Source: Streptomyces cellostaticus (GTDB taxonomy: Bacteria; Actinomycetota; Actinomycetes; Streptomycetales; Streptomycetaceae). Taken from it: a stretch of DNA of 64,000 bases. Made by a program: the position numbers and the translations under genes. Shown here in pieces: positions 34,309 through 41,656 of this stretch. The notes under the pieces are model-generated. The model saw only the letters and a list, made by a program, of their open reading frames with translations, made no database searches and was not told the origin of the DNA. Position 1 is the first letter of the stretch, and each line of letters opens with the position of its first letter. The stretch spans positions 677,373-741,372 of the forward strand of contig NZ_KQ948015.1 in the NCBI RefSeq assembly GCF_001513965.1. Direction: 5' to 3'.

Positions 34309-35328
34309 TCAGGCGTTGACGGCCGGGATCACCGTCGTGCCGTAGGCGTCGATGGTGGCTTCCTGGGCGTCGTGCATGTCGTACACCGCGAACTGGTCGA
34401 CGCCCAGCTCGCGCAGCGCGTGCAGCTTCTCGATGTGTTTGTCGGCCGGCCCGATGATGCAGAACCGGTCCACGATGTCGTCGGGCACGAACTCGGTGTC
34501 GGGGTTGTCACTGCGGCCGTGGTGGGAGTAGTCGTAACCCTCGCGGGCCTTGATGTAGTCGGTGAGTTCCTCGGGGACCTGGGAGGAGTGCTCGCCGTAC
34601 TTGGCGACCAGGTCGGCGACGTGGTTGCCGACCATGCCGCCGAACCAACGGCACTGATCGCGCGCGTGGGCGAGTGCCTCGGGCGAGTCGTCCTCGGTGA
34701 CGTAGGCCGGGGCGGCCACGCAGATCTTCACCTCGGACGGGTCCCGCCCGGCGGCCACGGCCGCGTCCTTCACGGCCTTGACCATGTACTCGGTGAGGTA
34801 CAGGTCCGACAGCTGGAGGATGAACCCGTCGGCCTCCTCGCCGGTCATCTTCAGTGCCTTGGGGCCGTACGCGGCCATCCACACGGGGAGTTCGGCGCCC
34901 GGCTTGATCCACGGGAACCTGACGACCGTACCGCCGAGGTCGGCCTCGTCCCCGCGGCCGAGGGCGCGGATGACCTTCATGGCCTCGCTGATCCGGGCCA
35001 GGGTGTTCGGTTTGCGGCCCGCGACGCGCATCGCGGAGTCGCCGCGGCCGATGCCGCAGACGGTGCGGTTGCCGAACATGTCGTTGAGGGTGGCGAAGGT
35101 GGAGGCGGTGACCTCCCAGGTGCGGGTGCCGGGGTTGGTGACCATCGGGCCGACCGTCATCTTCGTGGTGTTGGAGAGGATCTGGCTGTAGATGACGAAC
35201 GGCTCCTGCCACAGTACGGCGGAGTCGAAGGTCCAGCCGTACGTGAAGCCGTTGCGCTCGGCGCGCTTCATCAGGCTGATGACGCGGGAGGCCGGCGGAT
35301 CGGTCTGCAGGACGAGTCCGAAGTCCAT
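34309..35328 (-). CDS. LLM-class F420-dependent-type oxidoreductase
   Basis: This 339-residue protein is a luciferase-like TIM barrel: GLVLQTDPPASRVISLMKRA, the cis-peptide/strand region TVGPMVTNPGTRTWEVTAST, CGIGRGDSAMRVAGRKPN and WIKPGAELPVWMAAYGPKAL. It resembles the F420-dependent rather than the FMN-monooxygenase LLM subgroup (the TIGR03842 type, from memory). GGAGTG precedes the ATG. It lies 11 bp after the dihydropyrimidinase gene. No dihydropyrimidine dehydrogenase gene is present in the window, so this enzyme could supply the ring-reduction or an alternative ring-oxidation step. Confidence 0.9.
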   Translation of the reverse strand: MDFGLVLQTDPPASRVISLMKRAERNGFTYGWTFDSAVLWQEPFVIYSQILSNTTKMTVGPMVTNPGTRTWEVTASTFATLNDMFGNRTVCGIGRGDSAMRVAGRKPNTLARISEAMKVIRALGRGDEADLGGTVVRFPWIKPGAELPVWMAAYGPKALKMTGEEADGFILQLSDLYLTEYMVKAVKDAAVAAGRDPSEVKICVAAPAYVTEDDSPEALAHARDQCRWFGGMVGNHVADLVAKYGEHSSQVPEELTDYIKAREGYDYSHHGRSDNPDTEFVPDDIVDRFCIIGPADKHIEKLHALRELGVDQFAVYDMHDAQEATIDAYGTTVIPAVNA

Positions 35329-35339
35329 GGGCGCCACTC

Positions 35340-36743
35340 CTAGTTGAGGTACTGACAGGTGGAGCGCGGGGTGTAGACGCCGTGTCCGGCGTGTCCGGTG
35401 TACTCCCGCTCGGTGATGACCATCTCGCCGCGCGAGAGCACGGTCTCGACCCGGCCGGTGGTCCGCCTGCCCTCGTACGCCGAGTAGTCGACGTTCATGT
35501 GGTGCGTGGCGGCGGACATGACCTGCTCGGCGTGCGGGTCGTAGATGACGACGTCGGCGTCGGCGCCCGGGGCGATGGTGCCCTTCTTCGGGTACATGCC
35601 GAACATGCGGGCCGGGGTGGCGCAGGCGATCTCGATCCAGCGGCGGCGGGAGATGTGTCCGTCGACGACGGCCTGGTGGAGCAGGTCCATGCGGTTCTCG
35701 ACGCCGGGCAGGCCGTTGGGGATCTTGGAGAAGTCGCCGCGGCCCAGCTCCTTCTGGCCCGCGAAGCAGAAGGGGCAGTGGTCCGTCGACACCACCTGAA
35801 GGTCGTTCGTCCTGAGTCCCTTCCAGAGCTGGGCCTGGTGCTCCTTGGGGCGAAGAGGCGTGCTGCACACGTACTTGGCGCCCTCGAAGTCCGGCTCGGC
35901 GAGGTTGTCGGTGGACAGGAACAGGTACTGCGGACAGGTCTCGCCGAAGACGTTCAGCCCCTCGTCGCGTGCCCGCGCCAGCTCGGCCACTGCCTCCATG
36001 GCCGAGACGTGCACGACGTACAACGGGGCGCCCGCGACCTGGGCGAGCCTGATGGCGCGATGGGTGGCCTCCGCCTCCAGCAGCGCCCTGCGCACTTCCC
36101 CGTGAGAGCGCGGATCCGTCTCCCCCCGGGCCAGGGCCTGTTCGACCAGTACGTCGATCGCGATGCCGTTCTCGGCGTGCATCATGATCAGGCCGCCGTT
36201 CTCGGCGGAGCGCTGCATGGCGCGCAGGATCTGGCCGTCGTCGGAGTAGAAGACGCCCGGGTAGGCCATGAACTGCTTGAACGAGGTCACGCCCTCCTCG
36301 ACCAGCAGGTCCATCTCCTTGAGCGTCTCCTGGTTCACATCGGAGACGATCATGTGGAAGGCGTAGTCGATCGCGCAGTTGCCCTCGGCCTTGGCGTGCC
36401 AGGTGTCCAGGCCCTCGCGCAGGGTGTGGCCGACGCTCTGCACCGCGAAGTCCACGATCGTGGTCGTCCCGCCCCAGGCGGCGGCCCTGGTGCCGGTCTC
36501 GAAGGTGTCGGAGGCGAAGGTGCCGCCGAACGGCAGCTCCATGTGGGTGTGGGCGTCGACGCCGCCCGGGATGACGTACTTCCCGGTGGCGTCGATGATC
36601 CGCTCGGCGGTGAACGCCTCGGCTGCGGGGGTGCCGGAGGCGGCGAGGGCGGCGATGCGGCCGTCCTCGATCAGCACGTCGGCGTGGATCTCGTCGGACG
36701 CGGTGATGACGAGACCACCGCGGATGACGGTACGGCTGCTCAT
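35340..36743 (-). CDS. hydA: Dihydropyrimidinase / D-hydantoinase
   Basis: This 467-residue amidohydrolase has the zinc motif DAHTHMELPFGG (His65, His67) and the lysine that becomes carbamylated, Lys156 in GVTSFKQFMAYPG. The family opens dihydrouracil or 5-substituted hydantoins to N-carbamoyl amino acids. It sits between a beta-ureidopropionase-like gene (31 bp upstream) and the LLM oxidoreductase on the same strand, with the transporter, aminotransferase and PucR regulator nearby, which supports the catabolic assignment. The length is normal for the family. Confidence 0.95.
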   Translation of the reverse strand: MSSRTVIRGGLVITASDEIHADVLIEDGRIAALAASGTPAAEAFTAERIIDATGKYVIPGGVDAHTHMELPFGGTFASDTFETGTRAAAWGGTTTIVDFAVQSVGHTLREGLDTWHAKAEGNCAIDYAFHMIVSDVNQETLKEMDLLVEEGVTSFKQFMAYPGVFYSDDGQILRAMQRSAENGGLIMMHAENGIAIDVLVEQALARGETDPRSHGEVRRALLEAEATHRAIRLAQVAGAPLYVVHVSAMEAVAELARARDEGLNVFGETCPQYLFLSTDNLAEPDFEGAKYVCSTPLRPKEHQAQLWKGLRTNDLQVVSTDHCPFCFAGQKELGRGDFSKIPNGLPGVENRMDLLHQAVVDGHISRRRWIEIACATPARMFGMYPKKGTIAPGADADVVIYDPHAEQVMSAATHHMNVDYSAYEGRRTTGRVETVLSRGEMVITEREYTGHAGHGVYTPRSTCQYLN

Positions 36744-36774
36744 GATCCCTCTCCTCCCAGGGTGGACGGTGCGG

Positions 36775-37617
36775 TCAGGGTGCGGTCAGCGGCGTGTACG
36801 CCCCCGGTGCCCGGTCGCGGTAGAACTGCCAGCGGTCGCGGACCTCGCGGAGTTTGGCCAGGTCCAGGTCGCGGACGACGAGTTCGGTCTCCTTGTCGCT
36901 CGCCACCTCGCCGACGAACTGGGCCTCCGGGTCCACGAAGTACGTGGTGCCGTAGAAGTCGTTGTCGCCCAGGTCCTCCACGCCGACCCGGTTGATCGCG
37001 CCCACGAAGTACTCGTTGGCGACGGCCGCCGCCGGCTGCTCCAGCTGCCACAGGTAGCGGGACAGGCCGCGCGAGGTGGCCGACGGGTTGAAGACGATCT
37101 CGGCACCGGCGAGGCCGAGGGCCCGCCAGCCCTCCGGGAAGTGGCGGTCGTAGCAGATGTAGACGCCGATCTTCCCGACGGCCGTCTCGAAGACGGGCCA
37201 GCCGCCGTTCCCCGGACGGAAGTAGAACTTCTCCCAGAATCCCTGCACCTGGGGGATGTGGGTCTTGCGGTACTTGCCCAGGTAGGAGCCGTCCGCGTCG
37301 ATCACGGCGGCGGTGTTGTACAGGACGCCCGGCTGCTCCTCCTCGTACATGGGCAGCACGAGGACGATGCCGAGTTCCTTCGCGAGCGCCTGGAAACGCC
37401 TGACGGTGGGGCCGTTCGGGATCTGCTCGGCGTACTCGTAGAAGGCCTTGTCCTGGACCTGGCAGAAGTAGGGGCCGTAGAACAGCTCCTGGAAGCACAG
37501 GACCTGGGCGCCCTGTGCGGCCGCGTCGCGGGCCGCCTGCTCGTGGACCTGGATCATGGATTCCTTGTCGCCGGTCCAGGCGGTCTGGAACAGGGCGGCA
37601 CGGATCACTCGGCTCAT
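36775..37617 (-). CDS. Nitrilase-superfamily beta-ureidopropionase-like amidohydrolase (copy A)
   Basis: This 280-residue protein has the carbon-nitrogen hydrolase triad Glu44 (FQELFYGPYF), Lys118 (GKYRKTHIPQ) and Cys155 (YICYDRHFPEGW). The subgroup hydrolyses N-carbamoyl-beta-alanine or N-carbamoyl-D-amino acids to amino acid, CO2 and ammonia, the step after dihydropyrimidinase. It is the first gene of the hydA unit and has an upstream region with phased repeats. A paralogue with the same triad positions lies at 40.7-41.5 kb, on the other side of the regulator. Confidence 0.93.
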   Translation of the reverse strand: MSRVIRAALFQTAWTGDKESMIQVHEQAARDAAAQGAQVLCFQELFYGPYFCQVQDKAFYEYAEQIPNGPTVRRFQALAKELGIVLVLPMYEEEQPGVLYNTAAVIDADGSYLGKYRKTHIPQVQGFWEKFYFRPGNGGWPVFETAVGKIGVYICYDRHFPEGWRALGLAGAEIVFNPSATSRGLSRYLWQLEQPAAAVANEYFVGAINRVGVEDLGDNDFYGTTYFVDPEAQFVGEVASDKETELVVRDLDLAKLREVRDRWQFYRDRAPGAYTPLTAP

Positions 37618-37682
37618 CGGGACCTCCGGTAGCTCGATGTCCGGTGAGCCTAGAAAGACCGGAGAGCCGGATTGAGTGGCAG

Positions 37683-37777
37683 CGTGTCACGTCTGCGGAC
37701 GGTCGGCGTGCCACCGTGTCACGCGTTCGTGGACCCATGTTTCACCGCCGTTTTCCCAGGTCGTGGCATGTTTCACC
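37683..37777. promoter_or_regulatory. Phased direct repeats before the hydA unit
   Basis: CGTGTCACG occurs at 37683 and 37715 (32 bp apart) and CATGTTTCACC at 37736 and 37767 (31 bp apart), about three helical turns in each case. Both share a GTnnCAC-like core. The array fills the region between the pucR stop and the start of the copy-A amidohydrolase gene, a natural target for the PucR-type regulator. Confidence 0.5.
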
Positions 37778-39359
37778 CCTGTTGCGCATCGTGCGCGAGG
37801 AGCGCGATGTGTACGGAGGCCGCCTGCTCGAAGTCGTCGAGGTCGACACCCAGCCGCGTCTGTATCGCCTCCAGGCGCCGGTAGAGGGCGGGCCGGGAGA
37901 CGTGGTGGAGCTGGGCAGTACGGGACTTGTTGCGCCCGGTCGCCAGGTAGGTGCGCAGCACATTCAGCAGCTCCTGACCGGCCCCGCACAGCAGCCCGTC
38001 CAACTCGCGCTCGGCGAAGGACTGCACATGCGGATCGTCCCGCAGCAGCCGGACCAGGCCGCGCAGATGGACGTCCCTGAGGCGTACGACGGCCGGCAGG
38101 TCGAGGACGGCCGACGAGTCGGCCACCGCGTCGGCGACATGCCGGGCCTCGCGCAGCCCGGCGGGCACGTCGTCCCAGTCGGTGCGCGGATCGGCGGCGG
38201 CGACCACGGCGTTCGGCTCCCCGGTCTCGGTCCGCAGCCGGGCCGCGAAGTGCGCGGTCAGCGCCTCGGCCTGCTGGTCGCGGGCGAGGCTGAGCAGGAC
38301 GGCGGTGGCGTCGTCGGCCAGCTCGGCGACGAGGCCGGACAGCCCCAACACCCGTAGCACCCGCTCGAGTTGGCCCAGCTCCCCGCCCGGTACGACGAGG
38401 GGCACGAAGGTCCGCCGGTTCACCGGCAACCCGGCCGCCCGCGCCCGGGGCAGCAGTTGCCTGGCGGGTACGACTCCGGAGACGAGGTCGGTCACCAGGC
38501 TCTGCGCGGACTGCTCCTCCCAGGTGTGGGCGGAGCCGCCGCCGAGCATGCGGTGCAGCACCAGCGCCTCGGCGGCCCGGTCCGCGAGCAGCTGCCCGGT
38601 GGCCGTGTCGCCCCGGTACCCGCACAGCAGCAGCCGGCCCCACCGCTCCCCGCGTCCGCCCAGTTCGGCGCTGATCCAGCCGTCGCCCACGCTGCCGCCC
38701 GCCTGCCGGGCGATGCGCTCCCAGTCGCGCAGCACGTCGTCCACCGCCGGCCGCTCCCCCGCCGTGGCGAGGACGCGGTGGGCGAGGTTGGTGACGACGA
38801 CCGGGCAGCCGCCGTGCTGGGCGACCTCGTCCAGCAGCCGCCCGAGCGGAGCGCCCGCGGTGATCAGCCCGGTCAGCGCGGTCCGTACGGTCTCCGACAG
38901 GCTCACGGCGGCGAACTTCCGCCGGACCAGCCGGGACTGGACCTCCTCCGTCAGCTCGGCGAAAGGGAACGGCCGGTGCAGGACGACCAGGGGCAGCCCG
39001 CACCGCTCGGCGGCCCGGCGCATCACCTCGGGCGGCGCGGGGAACGCCCGCCCGAGGCCGAGGACCACGGCCGCGGCCTCGGCCCGGTGCAGGGACTGGA
39101 TGTACTCGGCCTGCTTGGCCTCGTCACCGGCGAGGAGCACGCCGGTGGTGAGCACCATCTCGCCGCCGCTCAGCATCACGCCGACGTCGGGAGCCTCGGC
39201 GACATGCACCCAGCGCACCGGCCGGTCCAGCTGCCCGGCCCCGGCCACCACCTCGGGCTCCCCGGCCTGCACCCGCTCCAGGGTGAGCACCTGGCGGACC
39301 GAGAGGGCGGGTTCGAGCGGCTGCCAACCCGTGTGACGGAACTCCGAGGTGGTGGTCAT
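37773..39359 (-). CDS. pucR: PucR-family transcriptional regulator
   Basis: This 528-residue protein starts with the PucR ligand domain (about 20-140: SVRQVLTLERVQAGEPEVVA, APDVGVMLSGGEMVLTTGVL). A GGDEF-like/CdaR middle follows, and a C-terminal PucR helix-turn-helix (about 470-520: LRTYLATGRNKSRTAQLHHV, RPALYRRLEAIQTRLGVDL). PucR activates purine catabolism in Bacillus; actinobacterial relatives sit in hydantoin/pyrimidine clusters as here. It lies between the aminotransferase and the copy-A amidohydrolase on the same strand. Candidate binding sites are the phased repeats downstream and the palindrome at 41.5 kb. Confidence 0.92.
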   Translation of the reverse strand: MTTTSEFRHTGWQPLEPALSVRQVLTLERVQAGEPEVVAGAGQLDRPVRWVHVAEAPDVGVMLSGGEMVLTTGVLLAGDEAKQAEYIQSLHRAEAAAVVLGLGRAFPAPPEVMRRAAERCGLPLVVLHRPFPFAELTEEVQSRLVRRKFAAVSLSETVRTALTGLITAGAPLGRLLDEVAQHGGCPVVVTNLAHRVLATAGERPAVDDVLRDWERIARQAGGSVGDGWISAELGGRGERWGRLLLCGYRGDTATGQLLADRAAEALVLHRMLGGGSAHTWEEQSAQSLVTDLVSGVVPARQLLPRARAAGLPVNRRTFVPLVVPGGELGQLERVLRVLGLSGLVAELADDATAVLLSLARDQQAEALTAHFAARLRTETGEPNAVVAAADPRTDWDDVPAGLREARHVADAVADSSAVLDLPAVVRLRDVHLRGLVRLLRDDPHVQSFAERELDGLLCGAGQELLNVLRTYLATGRNKSRTAQLHHVSRPALYRRLEAIQTRLGVDLDDFEQAASVHIALLAHDAQQG

Positions 39360-39376
39360 GACCTTGCACCCGTTCT

Positions 39377-40660
39377 CTAGTACGTGCTCCGCAGCGCGCG
39401 TTCGAGGATCGCCGCGCCCTCCTCGGCCTCCGCGACGGTCAGCGACAGCGGCGGGGCGATGCGCAGGGCGCTGGTGCTGTGGCCGCCGCCCTTGCCGATG
39501 AGCAGGCCGCCCTCGCGGGCCGCCTCCAGGACCGCGGCGGCCGCCTGCGGATCGGCCTCGTCCGTCCCCGGCCTGACCAGCTCGATGCCGATCATCAGTC
39601 CGCGGCCGCGCACCTCGCGTACGCCGGGCAGCTGGGCGGCGACGGACCGCAGCCGCTCGATGAGCAGGCCGCCGACGCGCCGGGCGTTGCCCTGGAGGTC
39701 GTGTTCGACGAGGTAGGTGAGGTTGGCGAGTCCCGCGGCCATGGTGATCTGGGTGCCGCCGAACGTCGAAATGCTGTTGGCGTCCAGGCAGTTCATGATG
39801 TCCGCGCGGGCGATCACCCCGCCGATGGACATGCCGTTGCCGATGCCCTTGGCGAAGGTGACGATGTCCGGCGGGCCGCTCTGGGCGTGCGCCTGCCAGC
39901 CCCAGAAGTGCTCGCCGGTGCGGCCCCAGCCGGTCTGTACCTCGTCGGCGATCCACAGGATCCCGTATGCGTTCAGCACGTCACGGAATGCTGCATACAG
40001 TCCGTCCGGCGGGGAGGTGAAGCCGCCGACGCCCTGGATGGGTTCGGCGATGAGCGCGGCCGGCGGACGGGTGTGCCCGAGGATGTCCTTCAGATCCTCC
40101 ACACACGCGTCGATGAACGCCTCGTCGTCCAGCGCGGCGAACGGGCCGCGGGTGCGGACACCGCCGTGGACGTACAGGGTCTGCAGCGGGGACAGCGAGG
40201 TCGGGGACCAGCCGCGGTTGCCGGTGATGCCGACGGTGCTGAAGGAGCGGCCGTGGTAGCTGTTGCGCATGGCCAGGACCGTGTTGCTGCGCCGGTAGGC
40301 GGTGGCGAGCAGCAGGGCGGTGTCGTTGGCCTCGGTGCCGGAGGTGGTGAAGAAGACCCGGGCGTCCGGGATGCCGCTCAACTGGGCGACGCGCTCGGCC
40401 ATGTCGACCATCGGCCGGTTGAGGTAGAGGGTCGAGGAGTGGATGATCCGCCCGGCCTGCTCGCTGACCGCCTTGGTCACCTCGGGCAGGGCGTGCGCGG
40501 TCATCGTGGTGAGGATGCCGCCGAAGAAGTCCAGGTACTTGTTGCCGGCGGAGTCCCAGACGTGGCGGCCCTCGCCGTGGGTGATCTCCAGCGGCTCGTC
40601 GTAGTAGAGGGCGAGCCAGTCGGGCAGGACACCGCGGTGGCGGGAGTAGAGGTCGTTCAC
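39377..40660 (-). CDS. Class III PLP aminotransferase (AGXT2/omega-amino acid type)
   Basis: This 427-residue fold-type I aminotransferase shows FFTTSGTEANDTALLLATA, the carboxylate-Asp motif WIADEVQTGWGRTGEHFWG (Asp239) and PLP Lys271 in VTFAKGIGNGMSIGG. Closest families are alanine-glyoxylate/beta-alanine-pyruvate aminotransferases, which would convert beta-alanine released by the amidohydrolase into malonate semialdehyde. The GTG start overlaps the stop of the copy-B amidohydrolase (GTGA), coupling the two steps. Confidence 0.93.
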   Translation of the reverse strand: MNDLYSRHRGVLPDWLALYYDEPLEITHGEGRHVWDSAGNKYLDFFGGILTTMTAHALPEVTKAVSEQAGRIIHSSTLYLNRPMVDMAERVAQLSGIPDARVFFTTSGTEANDTALLLATAYRRSNTVLAMRNSYHGRSFSTVGITGNRGWSPTSLSPLQTLYVHGGVRTRGPFAALDDEAFIDACVEDLKDILGHTRPPAALIAEPIQGVGGFTSPPDGLYAAFRDVLNAYGILWIADEVQTGWGRTGEHFWGWQAHAQSGPPDIVTFAKGIGNGMSIGGVIARADIMNCLDANSISTFGGTQITMAAGLANLTYLVEHDLQGNARRVGGLLIERLRSVAAQLPGVREVRGRGLMIGIELVRPGTDEADPQAAAAVLEAAREGGLLIGKGGGHSTSALRIAPPLSLTVAEAEEGAAILERALRSTY

Positions 40661-41499
40661 GGCTGCACCAGCCCTTCGTAGGCGTCGGGACGGCGGTCGC
40701 GGTAGAAGGCCCACTGCTGCCGCACTTCCTCGATGAGGTCGAAGTCCAGGTCGCGGACGAGGAGTTCCTCGTCCTTGTCGCTGGCGACGTCACCGACGAA
40801 CTGCCCGCGCGGATTGACGAAGTACGAGGTCCCGTAGAAGTCGTTGTCCCCGTACTCCTCTTGTCCCACCCGGTTGATGGCGGCGACGAAGTACTCGTTG
40901 GCGACCGCCGCGGCGGGCTGCTCCAGCTGCCACAGGTAGGAGGACAGCCCGCGGTGGGTGGCGGAGGGGTTGTAGACCAACTGGGCTCCGTTCAGCCCCA
41001 GTTGGCGCCAGCCCTCCGGGAAGTGCCGGTCGTAGCAGATATAGACGCCGACCTTGCCGACGGCCGTGTCGAAGACCGGCCAGCCCAGATTGCCGGGCTT
41101 GAAGTAGTACTTCTCCCAGAAGCCCTTGACCTGCGGGATGTGGTGCTTGCGGTACTTGCCGAGGTAGGTGCCGTCGGCGTCGATCACGGCGGCGGTGTTG
41201 TAGTAGAAACCGGACTGCTCGATCTCGAAGACCGGTACGACGATCACCATGCCGGTCTCGCGGGCGAGTTCCTGCATCCGGCGGACGGTCGGGCCGTCGG
41301 GCACCGGCTCGGCCCAGCGGTAGTGCTCCGGCTCCTGGACCTGGCAGAAATAGGGGGCGTTGAAGACTTCCTGGAATCCGATGACCCGTGCGCCCCGTCG
41401 GGCCGCCTCGCGGGCGTGCTCCTCGTGTTTCGCCACCATGGACTCGGTGTCGCCGGTCCAGGTGGCCTGGACCAGTGCGGCACGTACGACGTTGGCCAT
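40657..41499 (-). CDS. Nitrilase-superfamily beta-ureidopropionase-like amidohydrolase (copy B)
   Basis: This 280-residue paralogue of copy A has an identical length and triad (Glu44, Lys118, Cys155; FQEVFNAPYF, GKYRKHHIPQ, YICYDRHFPEGW). It is the first gene of the aminotransferase unit and is coupled to it by a 4-bp overlap. Two closely similar N-carbamoyl amino acid hydrolases in one cluster suggest separate substrates (for example N-carbamoyl-beta-alanine and N-carbamoyl-beta-aminoisobutyrate or D-amino acids), or two expression regimes. An 8-bp-arm palindrome precedes the gene. Confidence 0.93.
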   Translation of the reverse strand: MANVVRAALVQATWTGDTESMVAKHEEHAREAARRGARVIGFQEVFNAPYFCQVQEPEHYRWAEPVPDGPTVRRMQELARETGMVIVVPVFEIEQSGFYYNTAAVIDADGTYLGKYRKHHIPQVKGFWEKYYFKPGNLGWPVFDTAVGKVGVYICYDRHFPEGWRQLGLNGAQLVYNPSATHRGLSSYLWQLEQPAAAVANEYFVAAINRVGQEEYGDNDFYGTSYFVNPRGQFVGDVASDKDEELLVRDLDFDLIEEVRQQWAFYRDRRPDAYEGLVQP

Positions 41500-41527
41500 G
41501 AGCTGCTCCTTCGACGTGACGTCCGAG

Positions 41528-41557
41528 CCTCTACGCCCGTAGAAACGGCCGTAGAGG
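41528..41557. promoter_or_regulatory. Palindrome upstream of the aminotransferase unit
   Basis: CCTCTACG (41528-41535) and CGTAGAGG (41550-41557) are perfect inverted arms with 14 bp between, and a third CCGTAGA-like half-site lies inside. It is 29-58 bp before the copy-B start, an operator position. Confidence 0.5.
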
Positions 41558-41656
41558 GACGAACGTAAGCCTCATGAAGGTCCTTGCCAAGACCATCGTC
41601 GTTAACCCGCGGAGTCGATCACGTTTCGCACTCCTTAGGGTGAGCCGCGCGGCCGG

